Assembly (NCBI GenBank): GCA_964554535.1
Contig: CAZKPB010000022.1
Location: 1-34,518 of the forward strand
DNA length: 34,518 nt
Origin: DMER64 sp964554535
GTDB lineage: Bacteria > Bacteroidota > Bacteroidia > Bacteroidales > UBA932
Reading direction: 5' to 3'
The translations under genes and the position numbers were made by a program. Shown here in pieces: positions 23,165-31,389 of the stretch (its first letter is position 1; each line of letters opens with the position of its first letter). The notes under the pieces were generated by a model that worked only from the letters and a program-made list of their open reading frames with translations, was not told the origin of the DNA and did no database searches.

Positions 23165-24954
23165 ATATTCCGGAACGCATAGAGGCCCTACGCCGGTTGA
23201 TGACCTTGCACCATTGGGATGCCGCCGTCATTTCCGGCACCGACCCGCACGCCGGGGAGTACCTGCCCGAACGCTGGCAGCAACGCCGCTGGATAAGCGG
23301 TTTTACCGGATCCTACGGCACCGTGGTGGTAACCCCCACACAGGCCGGCCTCTGGACCGACACACGTTATTTCATTCAGGCCGCCAAAGAATTGGAGGGC
23401 AACGGGATTGAACTGCACAAACTGCGCGTACCCGGTGCGGTGGATTACCCCGCCTGGCTGGCCGGCATCCTGCCGCAAAACGGTGTGGTGGGTATTGACG
23501 GATTGTGTTTCAGTGTGGCGGCCACCCGTGACCTGGCCGTGGCGCTGGCTCCCGTACAGGGCCGCATAGAAAACCTGCCCGACTTTCTTGACGCCATCTG
23601 GACAGACCGACCCGGAGTCCCGCTCAATCCCCTGTTTTTGTTAGACGTCAACTATTCCGGCCGCAGCGCCGCCGACAAATTGGCCCGGTTGCGGGAACAA
23701 ATGGCTAGCGAGCATTGCACGCACTTCATACTCAACAGTCTGGACCAGATAGCCTGGCTGTTCAACCTGCGCTGCCAGGACGTGTCCTATAACCCCGTGG
23801 CCATTTCTTACGCCCTGGTGGACTCCCAAAAGGCCGTCCTCTACATCCTGCCGCAAAAAGTGGGACACACCGTTCGCCAACTGCTGGAAGCGGAAGGCAT
23901 CACCACGGCCCCTTACGACCGGTTGCTTGCAGACCTTTCCCAAATTCCGGCCGACAGCCGCGTATGGATGGACGGAAGTTGTATGAATTTTGCCGTGTAC
24001 AACACGCTCAAGGCGCATTGCGGTGAGGGTCTTGTAGACAAAACATCTCCCGTACTGCTGGACAAAGCGCTCAAAAACCCCGTGGAAATTGAGGGATTCC
24101 GCCTTGCCTACCTCAAAGACGGCATAGCCCTCACCCGCTTCTTCCGCTGGCTGGAGCACACCGTCCGCGCCGACATAGAAGTGACCGAGTGGGACGCCGC
24201 CGCTAAACTGTCCGCCCTGCGCGCCCAGGCCGACGAGGCTATGGGAGACAGTTTCCACTACATCTCGGCCTGGGGCCCCAACGCGGCCCTGCCGCATTAC
24301 TTCCCCACCCAAACACAATGCTGCTGTCTGGAAAAGAAAGGCTTGTACCTGATTGACTCGGGCGGGCAATACCTGCACGGCACCACCGACATTACACGCA
24401 CCATCCCCCTGGGTCCGCTCACGGAACTGGAAAGGGAAGATTATACCCTGGTACTCAAGGGAATGATTGCCCTAAGCACGGCCGTGTTCCTGAAAGGGAC
24501 CCACGGAACCAACCTGGATATCCTGCCCCGCCTGCCCCTCTGGAAAGCCGGCCGCAACTACGGTCACGGCACCGGCCACGGCATTGGCCACTACCTCTGC
24601 GTACACGAAGGTCCGCAAGACATCCGTCTGGCCTGGAGAGACCAGCCCGTTCTGCCCGGAATGGTCACCTCCAACGAGCCCGGCATGTACCGCGAGGGGT
24701 TGCACGGCGTACGTCACGAGAACGTAGTACTGTGTGTGGAAGCCAACCCCGCCTCAAACGAATTCGGCGACTGGCTGCAGTTTGAAACACTGACCCTCTG
24801 TTATATAGACACCACTCCCCTGCTCAAGGAATTAATGACCGCAGAAGAGACGGACTGGCTTAACCGCTACAACCGCCATGTCTACGACACCCTGTGCCCC
24901 TATCTTGAGCCCGAGGAAAAAGAATGGCTGGAAAGCAAAACCCTGCCGCTGTAG
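23161..24954 (+). CDS. pepP: Xaa-Pro aminopeptidase (M24B, aminopeptidase P)
   Basis: A 597-aa cytosolic metallopeptidase that removes the N-terminal residue from peptides with proline (or hydroxyproline) second. It has the long three-domain form like human XPNPEP1: two creatinase-like N-terminal domains, then a pita-bread catalytic domain. The dinuclear metal ligands are D399, D410 (TDITRT), H473 (GHGTGHGIGH), E506 (NEPGMY) and E520 (HENVVL), with the XPNPEP1 spacing nearly exact. There is no signal peptide. It is co-transcribed with the POT transporter and its stop is 1 bp from the convergent activase gene. Confidence 0.93.
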   Translation: MNIPERIEALRRLMTLHHWDAAVISGTDPHAGEYLPERWQQRRWISGFTGSYGTVVVTPTQAGLWTDTRYFIQAAKELEGNGIELHKLRVPGAVDYPAWLAGILPQNGVVGIDGLCFSVAATRDLAVALAPVQGRIENLPDFLDAIWTDRPGVPLNPLFLLDVNYSGRSAADKLARLREQMASEHCTHFILNSLDQIAWLFNLRCQDVSYNPVAISYALVDSQKAVLYILPQKVGHTVRQLLEAEGITTAPYDRLLADLSQIPADSRVWMDGSCMNFAVYNTLKAHCGEGLVDKTSPVLLDKALKNPVEIEGFRLAYLKDGIALTRFFRWLEHTVRADIEVTEWDAAAKLSALRAQADEAMGDSFHYISAWGPNAALPHYFPTQTQCCCLEKKGLYLIDSGGQYLHGTTDITRTIPLGPLTELEREDYTLVLKGMIALSTAVFLKGTHGTNLDILPRLPLWKAGRNYGHGTGHGIGHYLCVHEGPQDIRLAWRDQPVLPGMVTSNEPGMYREGLHGVRHENVVLCVEANPASNEFGDWLQFETLTLCYIDTTPLLKELMTAEETDWLNRYNRHVYDTLCPYLEPEEKEWLESKTLPL

Positions 24955-24955
24955 A

Positions 24956-25807
24956 CTAACCGCCCTGCTGCGCCGGAATACCGCTGTCAGCGTACAAATC
25001 CAGCATCCGTCGCACCGTCTCTTCGGTCGGTGTGTAGAACGGATCTTCTGGCAGCACGGCCTGCGGATTGAGCCGCAATAGTTTGTGGCGTCCGTAATTG
25101 TGATACGGCAGAATATGCACTTCCCTGAGCTGCCCCGCGTTCCGCAGCCGGCAAACGAAGGCTAACATGGCCTCAATTTCCTGCGGCGTATCGTTTACTC
25201 CACCCACAAAGGGAATGCGAATGGCGAAAGGCACCCCCGCCAAGGCCACTTTCATTATATTACTATGTATCAATTCATTGGGTACCCCCGTGAAAAATTG
25301 ATGCCGGGCGCTGTCCATCACTTTCAAGTCTATCAAAAACAAATCGGTCAATCCCAAGACGCGGTCCACCGTTTTGGCCGAGACATACAGACAGGTGTCC
25401 ACCGCGCGGTGAATCCCCTGCCATCCGCATTGCTGCAGCAGGGCCACCAGCATATCGGCTTGTTGCAGGGGTTCGCCGCCGGTAAAGGTGACCCCGCCGC
25501 CCGAGCGGTCAAAGAAAATCTGTTCGCGCAAAATGCAATCCATCACTTGAGCCACGGTATAAGTGGCTCCGCACACTTCCAGGGCTTTGGACGGACACAG
25601 GTCGGGGCGGGTATGGTTTTGGCAGGACCCGCAACCGATGCATTGCCCTGCGGTGAAGAGCACCTGCTCGGTGGAAGCCTGACTCTCGGGATTATGACAC
25701 CAGGCACAACGTAGCGGACAGCCCTTGAAATACACGCTGCACCTTATACCGGGCCCGTCGTGCACGGCATAACGCTTGATATCAAAAATACATCCGGTAG
25801 TCTGCAT
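24956..25807 (-). CDS. Glycyl-radical enzyme activase (radical SAM)
   Basis: A 283-aa radical-SAM protein that installs the glycyl radical on its partner by hydrogen abstraction. The SAM cluster motif CxxxCxxC is C30, C34 and C37 (GCPLRCAWCHNPES). A second, ferredoxin-like cysteine set (C56, C59, C62, C71, C79) could hold one extra cluster, where many relatives have two. VTFTGGEPLQQ is the SAM-binding GGE motif. I use the ATG at 25807; a GTG one codon earlier is possible. It lies 9 bp after the dehydratase gene and is surely its dedicated activase. Confidence 0.9.
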   Translation of the reverse strand: MQTTGCIFDIKRYAVHDGPGIRCSVYFKGCPLRCAWCHNPESQASTEQVLFTAGQCIGCGSCQNHTRPDLCPSKALEVCGATYTVAQVMDCILREQIFFDRSGGGVTFTGGEPLQQADMLVALLQQCGWQGIHRAVDTCLYVSAKTVDRVLGLTDLFLIDLKVMDSARHQFFTGVPNELIHSNIMKVALAGVPFAIRIPFVGGVNDTPQEIEAMLAFVCRLRNAGQLREVHILPYHNYGRHKLLRLNPQAVLPEDPFYTPTEETVRRMLDLYADSGIPAQQGG

Positions 25808-25816
25808 CACGCGTTG

Positions 25817-28204
25817 CTAAAACGATTCCTGCGCGGTACGGCTTATCACGTCTTCCTGCAGGGCGGCGTCCATATGGTTGAAATAATCACTGTAGCCCGC
25901 CACGCGCACCAACAGGTCGCGGTACAACTCGGGACGTTGCTGCGCATCACGCAAGGTGGCGGTATCCACTATGTTAAATTGGATGTGATGGCCTCCAAGG
26001 GAAAAATAACCGCGAATCAGCGCCATAAGGTTTGAAATATCCGCGTCGGTCTTCAGCAGCGAGGGGACAAACCGCTGGTTAAGCAGGGTGCCGCCCGACT
26101 TTACCTGGTCCAGTTTACCCAGCGAGCGCACTACGGCCGAGGGACCGTTCAGGTCCGCTCCGTGAGCCGGCGAGGTGCCGTCAGAAAGCGCCCTGCCCGC
26201 CAAACGTCCGTTGGGAGTGGCACCGGTGACCGAACCAAAATAAACGTGACAGGTAGTGGAGAGCATATTCAGATGGTAACAGTTGCCTTTGTCGCCGGGG
26301 TCTCCCTTGATGTTGGGCCTGCCTTCTATGGCATCATACAGACTGTTGTACAGACGTACCGCCAGACTGTCGGCGTACGGGTCATCATTGCCAAAGCAGG
26401 GGGTATGGTGAATGATGTACTGACGCATCTTTTCATTACCCTCAAAGTTGTCATCCAGGGCCTCCCTCAGTTGGGCCATTGTATAACGACGGTCTTCAAA
26501 CACGTGTTTTTTGAGGCAGGACAGGCTGTCGGTGACGGTTCCCAGACCGGTGCACTGAATGTACGAGGTATTGTAGCGCGGGCCGCCGTCGTAATAGTCA
26601 CGGCCTTTGGTGATGCAATCGTCAATGAGTACGGACAGGAAGGTGGCCGGGGCGTATTTGGCAAACATCCGGTCAATGTAGTTGCTCACCTGCATCTTCT
26701 GGTCCACAATGTATTGGATTTGGGCACAGAAGGCCCGGTAGAAATCATCAAAGTCGGTAAAGGAGATCGGGTCACCGGTTTGGATGGAAACCGTTTTGCC
26801 GCTCACCGGGTCCGTCCCGTTGTGAAGGGTGAGTTCCAGTATCTTGGCCACATTAAGGTAACCTGTCAGCAGGTAAGCCTCTTTCCCAAAGGCCCCCACC
26901 TCTATGCAGCCGCTGCAGCCGCCCTCACGGGCATCGGCCACGCTTTTGCCCTGACGCATCAACTCCTGCACGTAAGTATCGCAGTTGAAAATCGACGGGT
27001 AGCCGTATCCCTTGCGGATGACCTCGCAACCTCGGCGCAAAAAGCGGTCCGGCGTGCGGACCGACAGGTGCAGCGAGGTGCCGGGTTGCAGCAGGTGGAT
27101 GTCTTCTATGACCTCGAGCATCAGGTACGACACTTCATTCACCGCGTCGCTTCCATCGGCATTGACCCCGCCGATGTTGATGTTTGTAAAGTCGTTGTAA
27201 GTGCCGCTCTCTTTGGCCGTGATGCCCACCTTTGGGGGTGCGGGATGATTGTTGACCTTTATGAAGAAGCAACTTAGCAGTTCTTTGGCTTCTTCACGGG
27301 TCAGACGCCCCTGCGCCAGGTCGCGCTCATAAAACGGAGCCAGGTGCCGGTCAAAGTGACCGGGATTCATAGCGTCCCAGCCGTTGAGCTCGGTAATGGT
27401 ACCCAGATGCACAAACCAGTACATCTGAATGGCTTCGCGGAAGGTTTCCGGGGCGTGTGCGGGAACCCGACGGCATATCCGGGCAATCTCTTCCAATTCA
27501 GCCGCACGGGCGGTGCGCCCCTCACTCAGGCAGGCGGCGGCCATTTCCGTAGCCAGGTCCGCATGGCGGTTGGCAAAGACAATGAGAGCGTCGCAAGAAA
27601 TTTCCATGGCGTGCAGCTCTTCCTGGCGGTCGGTAGCGTAAGGATCGTTAAGAAAGTCCAGATGGGACAGTGCGGTGTGAATTTGCTCCTTGAAATCGAG
27701 CATCCCGTAACGGTAAATCTTTCCGTCCAGAGCGGTGTGACCGGGGGCGCGCTGCTCCATGAATTCGGTAAAATAGCCACATTCGTATAAATCCCTCCAG
27801 GTTTGCGGCACGTGAGAGAAAATGCGTTCGCGCTGGGTACGGCCCTTCCAGTAGGGAATGATTTCCCGGGCGTAGGTATCTATGTCTTCTTGAGAGATGG
27901 TGTAGCGTTGCAGTTCGCGCGTGTTAAGCACCTGCAGGTCCTGCACGCTGTGGCAGGTCAACTCGGGAAAGGTGGGCACGGCCTTGGGGTTGGGACCGCG
28001 CTCGCCCACAATGAGCTCGTCCTCTCCAATATACAAGGTCTTCTTTTGGCAGATTTCCATAAAATTGAGGGCCCGCAACACGGGTAGCGGGTATTTTCCC
28101 TCATTTTCTTTATAGAAAGCCGTTTCTATGCAGGCGCGCTCTATGCTCAATGACGGTTGGGCGTCAAACGACTGTAGGCGCAATCTTTCAATTCTGGGAG
28201 TCAT
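25817..28204 (-). CDS. hypD: Glycyl radical enzyme, trans-4-hydroxy-L-proline dehydratase type
   Basis: A 795-aa glycyl radical enzyme. The thiyl cysteine is C433 followed by base E435 (GGCSGCIEVGAFGKEAY), matching the C434/E436 layout known for Clostridioides HypD. The radical glycine is G770 (VRVAGYSDYF). Segments such as ELIVGERG, FTEFMEQRAPGHT, MYWFVHLGTITELN and PPKVGITAKES are HypD-like rather than PFL- or choline-lyase-like. HypD dehydrates trans-4-hydroxyproline to pyrroline-5-carboxylate under anaerobic conditions. It is preceded by corA (5-bp gap) and followed by its activase. This hypD is not the hydrogenase-maturation hypD. No proC is nearby. Family is certain; substrate is likely, pending checks of the pocket. 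Confidence 0.85.
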   Translation of the reverse strand: MTPRIERLRLQSFDAQPSLSIERACIETAFYKENEGKYPLPVLRALNFMEICQKKTLYIGEDELIVGERGPNPKAVPTFPELTCHSVQDLQVLNTRELQRYTISQEDIDTYAREIIPYWKGRTQRERIFSHVPQTWRDLYECGYFTEFMEQRAPGHTALDGKIYRYGMLDFKEQIHTALSHLDFLNDPYATDRQEELHAMEISCDALIVFANRHADLATEMAAACLSEGRTARAAELEEIARICRRVPAHAPETFREAIQMYWFVHLGTITELNGWDAMNPGHFDRHLAPFYERDLAQGRLTREEAKELLSCFFIKVNNHPAPPKVGITAKESGTYNDFTNINIGGVNADGSDAVNEVSYLMLEVIEDIHLLQPGTSLHLSVRTPDRFLRRGCEVIRKGYGYPSIFNCDTYVQELMRQGKSVADAREGGCSGCIEVGAFGKEAYLLTGYLNVAKILELTLHNGTDPVSGKTVSIQTGDPISFTDFDDFYRAFCAQIQYIVDQKMQVSNYIDRMFAKYAPATFLSVLIDDCITKGRDYYDGGPRYNTSYIQCTGLGTVTDSLSCLKKHVFEDRRYTMAQLREALDDNFEGNEKMRQYIIHHTPCFGNDDPYADSLAVRLYNSLYDAIEGRPNIKGDPGDKGNCYHLNMLSTTCHVYFGSVTGATPNGRLAGRALSDGTSPAHGADLNGPSAVVRSLGKLDQVKSGGTLLNQRFVPSLLKTDADISNLMALIRGYFSLGGHHIQFNIVDTATLRDAQQRPELYRDLLVRVAGYSDYFNHMDAALQEDVISRTAQESF

Positions 28205-28209
28205 GGCGG

Positions 28210-29166
28210 TTATTTAATCACTTTTCTTTTTCTGAACACCAAAACAGCGAACATCACCGAGAAAACCATCAGCACTATGATGAGGATAAAGTCCCACAGT
28301 GTATCCCCTCCAAGCATGGGCAGTTTAATGTTCATACCGTAGATGCTGGCAATCAGTGTGGGAGGCATCAGCAACAGGGAGACGAAAGTAAAGATACGCA
28401 TCAATTTGTTCTGGTCCAAGTTAATAAGACCAAGGACGGTATTCTGCAGGTATTCCAGACGTTCAAAGCTGAAGTTGGCGTGGTTAATGAGAGAGTCCAC
28501 GTCGCGGTTGAGCACTTCCAGCTTGGCAAACACGTCGCGCGGGAATTTGTCGCTCTTGAGGATGCTGGAAATCATACGCTGCTTGTCCACGCCGTTTTCC
28601 CTGACCACCATGGTGTTTTCCTGCAGCTGATTTACATCCAGCAAAAATTCGTCGCCCATGGATTCGCCCAGGTCCATCCGTTTGGCCAGTTGCGAGATTT
28701 CTTTGGCCAGAATTTCAATCAGGTCCGCGTCCACGTCAATTCGGTTTTCCAGAATGCTGACCATTATGTGGTAGCCGGTGGGGAAAAGTCGCATGTTCTT
28801 GAGCAGCCGACGCTGCACCTCGGTAAGGGAACGCAACGGGGCATGACGCAGGGTCACCAGAATGCCCTCGCACAGAATGAACGAGACGGGCTCGGACAAA
28901 TATTCTTCGGGCCCCGGAATCAGGAAGTTGGTGTTGGCAAATATGGTGTTTTCCGTCTCGGAATAGCGGGAAGAAGATTCAATTTCTTCTGCCTGCGCCC
29001 GGCTTTGCAGGGTAGTGTCCAGAAAATCCTCGGCCGTGCGCTTCTCGTCACCGGTGGGATTGTTGAGGTCTATCCACAACACATCGTCCAGCCCTAAGGT
29101 ATCCAGGATGGCGGCATTGGTTTCGCTTAAAATATGTCCGGTTGATTTGTAAAAAATTTCGATCAT
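28210..29166 (-). CDS. corA: CorA-type magnesium/divalent cation channel
   Basis: A 318-aa CorA protein. A large cytosolic helical domain is followed by two C-terminal helices and the selectivity motif YGMN with G277, M278 and N279, then a short acidic periplasmic loop (MLGGDTLWD) and a basic tail RKRKVIK. It forms a homopentameric Mg2+ channel in the inner membrane. It is unusually placed, 5 bp before a hydroxyproline-dehydratase-type gene and thus first in that operon. A roughly 215-nt leader with a strong hairpin precedes it. Confidence 0.92.
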   Translation of the reverse strand: MIEIFYKSTGHILSETNAAILDTLGLDDVLWIDLNNPTGDEKRTAEDFLDTTLQSRAQAEEIESSSRYSETENTIFANTNFLIPGPEEYLSEPVSFILCEGILVTLRHAPLRSLTEVQRRLLKNMRLFPTGYHIMVSILENRIDVDADLIEILAKEISQLAKRMDLGESMGDEFLLDVNQLQENTMVVRENGVDKQRMISSILKSDKFPRDVFAKLEVLNRDVDSLINHANFSFERLEYLQNTVLGLINLDQNKLMRIFTFVSLLLMPPTLIASIYGMNIKLPMLGGDTLWDFILIIVLMVFSVMFAVLVFRKRKVIK

Positions 29167-29180
29167 AACACAAGTATTTA

Positions 29181-29214
29181 TAGGTGAAACATTTCTTTGG
29201 AAAACGTTTACCTA
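29181..29214 (-). promoter_or_regulatory. Leader hairpin just upstream of corA
   Basis: On the minus strand TAGGT-AAACGTTT pairs with AAATGTTT-C-ACCTA around a 7-nt loop: 13 bp with one G-U and one bulged C. It ends 15 nt before the corA ATG, so it could hide the ribosome-loading region. No T-run follows, so it is not a terminator. Confidence 0.5.
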
Positions 29215-29298
29215 CACCCTCGCGGTTTTGAACGAACTTTTGCAGCGATTTGCCAATAGGCCATCAAACAACCTGTATGTTCCATACGTTTACGCATA
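29212..29298 (-). CDS. Possible 28-codon leader peptide upstream of corA
   Basis: An ATG-initiated frame encodes 28 residues (MRKRMETYRLF...KTARV) inside the long corA leader and stops within the hairpin at 29181-29214. Its position, ending in the base of that hairpin, is what one would expect of a regulatory leader peptide. I know no family for it. It may equally be a chance frame or part of a dispersed sequence. Confidence 0.25.
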
Positions 29299-29388
29299 AC
29301 ACCTTAGTTTTTTGTGTTTTATGGCCCTGTTGGGCGTAAATTATTATTTAGTTAGCCACCCGGCATTTTTTTGGCTTTGAATTTTGCG

Positions 29389-29396
29389 CAAAGGTA
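29389..29396 (-). promoter_or_regulatory. -7 box for corA-hypD operon
   Basis: TACCTTTG on the minus strand fits TAnnTTTG and lies about 222 bp before the corA ATG. This implies the longest leader in the window. It is back to back with the box at 29417-29424. Confidence 0.45.
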
Positions 29397-29416
29397 ATTA
29401 CTTTTTTGAAATTTAG

Positions 29417-29424
29417 TATCTTTG
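29417..29424 (+). promoter_or_regulatory. -7 box for the 240-aa lipoprotein gene
   Basis: TATCTTTG lies 24 bp before the ATG at 29449, a usual distance here, and rules out the in-frame ATG at 29422 as start. Confidence 0.55.
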
Positions 29425-29448
29425 GAACCGTTATCAATTTTTTACGTC

Positions 29449-30171
29449 ATGCGTCAAAAAACTCATTTTATCCTTGCAGCCTGCGCCCTGCTGCTGAGTG
29501 CCTCGTGTGCCCCCATTGCCGAGTCCCCCGAACTATACGGCGACAAATCTCCGGAAGTAGGTTTCATGTCTACAACCAAAGTGCAATTGGTCAACGACTT
29601 GGGAGAAACATTTCCCTCCGCCACCCGCATTTTCTATGAAAAAATATCGGACTACAAACACGGAGCCGATTCCACCAAAGCCAAAGTCGCGGAAGTCATC
29701 CGTTACGAAGGCCAGACCCCTTACGAGGCCGACCGGCTGTACGTAATGCTGGACGGGCTGTTGTGCGCCACAGTAATTGTATTCAACACCAACACACCGG
29801 AATTCACCACTATCCTTACCAATTATCTGAACCGCTACTTCCGTATAGACTTTGAATACATTCTGCAGGTAAGCGGGATGGATGTGGAACCCGCAGACTT
29901 GGATAGTGACCACCAGTACCTGCTGGATATGTTCCGGTCAGATATGTTCCTGTCCAAGACACAACCGGAAGAAGAGGCCGACACGTTTGACCAATGGATC
30001 AACACCATGATAGGCTACTCTATGATTATCCGCAGCGACTTCCCCTACCGCACGGGCAGCGGAGCCTATTCGCTGTTGATTTATCTGGATGTCAATTCCA
30101 TCATTGAGTTGGCCAAGATTTATGACCGGCTGGGCTTGGTGGATTTTATACTGGAACAGTTACCCCTATAG
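29449..30171 (+). CDS. Unknown lipoprotein
   Basis: A 240-aa protein that I do not recognise. The N terminus MRQKTHFILAACALLLSASC is a lipoprotein signal peptide with lipobox SASC (lipidated C20). The rest is soluble, acidic and rich in aromatic residues, with alpha/beta character; GYSMIIRSDFPYRTG and YLDVNSIIELAKIY are distinctive stretches. No catalytic motif is obvious. It has its own promoter and stands alone, divergent from corA and convergent (6-bp overlap) with ybaK. It may be a Bacteroidales-restricted surface or periplasmic protein. Confidence 0.7.
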   Translation: MRQKTHFILAACALLLSASCAPIAESPELYGDKSPEVGFMSTTKVQLVNDLGETFPSATRIFYEKISDYKHGADSTKAKVAEVIRYEGQTPYEADRLYVMLDGLLCATVIVFNTNTPEFTTILTNYLNRYFRIDFEYILQVSGMDVEPADLDSDHQYLLDMFRSDMFLSKTQPEEEADTFDQWINTMIGYSMIIRSDFPYRTGSGAYSLLIYLDVNSIIELAKIYDRLGLVDFILEQLPL

Positions 30172-30636
30172 CAGCAGATCTCCGGGGACCAAACGGGCAA
30201 ACGCCACAAAATCCTGCGGAGAAAGTTTCAGTTGCATCCCGCGGATGCCGGCACTGATATAAATAAAAGGAGCCTCCAACGCATCCCGGTGCAGAAATCC
30301 CGGATACGGTTTTTTCATACCTATTATGGTGCAGCCGCCACGGATATATCCGGTGAGCGGCTGTAATTCTTTCAAATGAATAAGGTCGCAGCTCTTGTTG
30401 CCCGACAAGCGGGCCGCCTTCCTTAGGTCTACCTCGCCGTCACCGGGAATAATGCACACAAAGACCCCCGTGCGGTCACCGCGCAATACCAGCGTCTTAT
30501 ACACAAAACGGATATCCTCGCCCAGCTGGGCCGCTATGTGTTCGGCACCCAAGTCCGACTCATCCACCTTATATTCTATAAGCCGGTACGGCACCTTGGC
30601 CTTGTCCAGCAAGCGGGCGGCATTTGTTTTTTGCAT
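30166..30636 (-). CDS. ybaK: Cys-tRNA(Pro) deacylase YbaK-like
   Basis: A 156-aa protein of the YbaK/EbsC family. These enzymes hydrolyse cysteine mischarged onto tRNA(Pro), acting in trans with prolyl-tRNA synthetase. Typical parts are a KTNAARLLDKAKVPYRLIEY opening, the substrate-site VYKTLVLRGDRTG with the conserved lysine, and GYIRGGCTIIGMKKPYPGF. I use the ATG at 30636, since the upstream in-frame TTG at 30654 adds six residues not seen in the family. It follows the DUF2147 gene by 14 bp and ends overlapping the convergent lipoprotein gene. Confidence 0.9.
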   Translation of the reverse strand: MQKTNAARLLDKAKVPYRLIEYKVDESDLGAEHIAAQLGEDIRFVYKTLVLRGDRTGVFVCIIPGDGEVDLRKAARLSGNKSCDLIHLKELQPLTGYIRGGCTIIGMKKPYPGFLHRDALEAPFIYISAGIRGMQLKLSPQDFVAFARLVPGDLLL

Positions 30637-30650
30637 AGGTAAGATGCCGG

Positions 30651-31091
30651 TCAATTTACTTTGACGTATATCTCGGTTTGAGAAATTCCCAGTTTGGTAC
30701 CCTTGACTTCCAGCGTACCGTCCTCAAGCAGGGTGATTTTACCCTTGGCCACCAACCCGAAACGCGGATGGTAGATGTGCGACGTGCTCCACCCGTCACC
30801 CTTCCAGCGGATGTCCTTGATATAAACCAGCCCTATGAGCGAGCGGCTTCGTAGCGCCTTATCCGGATTCTTAACGTCCTTGGGCGGCCGGCCGTCAATG
30901 TATTCTTCCTCCGGGAGCCATACAATGCGGGCCTGGTAAGCGCCGTCGGCATTCTTTTCAAAACAGGTGCGGGTGACCTCTTTCCGTGACTGCCAGGTAC
31001 CCAGCAGGTCATCGGGATGTTGGGCGCGGGCGGGAAGGGTACACAGAAGGGCGCTCAGCAAAGCGGTAAGGAATATACCTATCCGTTTCAT
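30651..31091 (-). CDS. Secreted DUF2147 family protein
   Basis: A 146-aa exported protein with a signal peptide of about 23 residues ending PARAQ, then a lipocalin-like DUF2147 domain. The family hallmarks are visible: LLGTWQS near the start, DVKNPDKALRSRSLIGL in the middle and WSTSHIYHPRFGLVAKGKI later, ending in LGISQTEIYVKV. DUF2147 function is unknown. It shares an ATGA overlap with the small lipoprotein gene upstream, so the two are translated together. Confidence 0.85.
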   Translation of the reverse strand: MKRIGIFLTALLSALLCTLPARAQHPDDLLGTWQSRKEVTRTCFEKNADGAYQARIVWLPEEEYIDGRPPKDVKNPDKALRSRSLIGLVYIKDIRWKGDGWSTSHIYHPRFGLVAKGKITLLEDGTLEVKGTKLGISQTEIYVKVN

Positions 31092-31303
31092 TCTTCTTCC
31101 AATTCAATGTGGGTATTCAGGTATCTGTTACTTACGGCATAAATAGCCATAGAGAATTCCGGTTGCCTGGCAATGGCGTCAAACACAGCGGCCGCAGCCT
31201 CAATTTTTGCTGCCTCGACATCTGACCGCTGCAAAGCATCCCGACCGGTACAGGCAGCAAAGACGAGCAAAACAAAAGCAGAAGAAAGAACCATCTTTTT
31301 CAT
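31088..31303 (-). CDS. Small putative lipoprotein, 71 aa
   Basis: A 71-residue exported protein with no recognised family. The signal peptide MKKMVLSSAFVLLVFAAC gives a weak lipobox, with C18 the likely lipidation site. The mature part is a short alanine- and glutamate-rich helix ending IELEEE. The start at 31303 follows the -7 box at 31326-31333 by about 22 bp. An upstream in-frame ATG at 31399 lies before that promoter and is rejected. It overlaps DUF2147 by ATGA and may be its partner. Confidence 0.65.
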   Translation of the reverse strand: MKKMVLSSAFVLLVFAACTGRDALQRSDVEAAKIEAAAAVFDAIARQPEFSMAIYAVSNRYLNTHIELEEE

Positions 31304-31325
31304 TAGATTTTTATAAATGGGGTTA

Positions 31326-31333
31326 CAAATATA
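31326..31333 (-). promoter_or_regulatory. -7 box for small lipoprotein operon
   Basis: TATATTTG on the minus strand fits TAnnTTTG and gives a leader of about 17 nt. It drives the small lipoprotein, DUF2147 and ybaK. Confidence 0.55.
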
Positions 31334-31375
31334 GAAAAAACGGGGCTGTTTTGCCCTCGTTAGGCCAAAACTTGC

Positions 31376-31383
31376 TAACTTAG
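31376..31383 (+). promoter_or_regulatory. Degenerate -7 box at DUF819 start
   Basis: TAACTTAG differs from TAnnTTTG by one base and ends 6 bp before the ATG at 31390. A TTTTG lies about 22 bp upstream. If used, the transcript is leaderless or nearly so. Confidence 0.35.
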
Positions 31384-31389
31384 CACCCC

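Noticed and set aside
26162..27277. 371-codon plus-strand frame inside the glycyl radical enzyme gene
   Set aside because: The opposite strand encodes all catalytic motifs of the dehydratase, so this is an antisense shadow.
29181..29214. Intrinsic terminator between the leader and corA
   Set aside because: The stem is AT-rich and no T-run follows on the minus strand.
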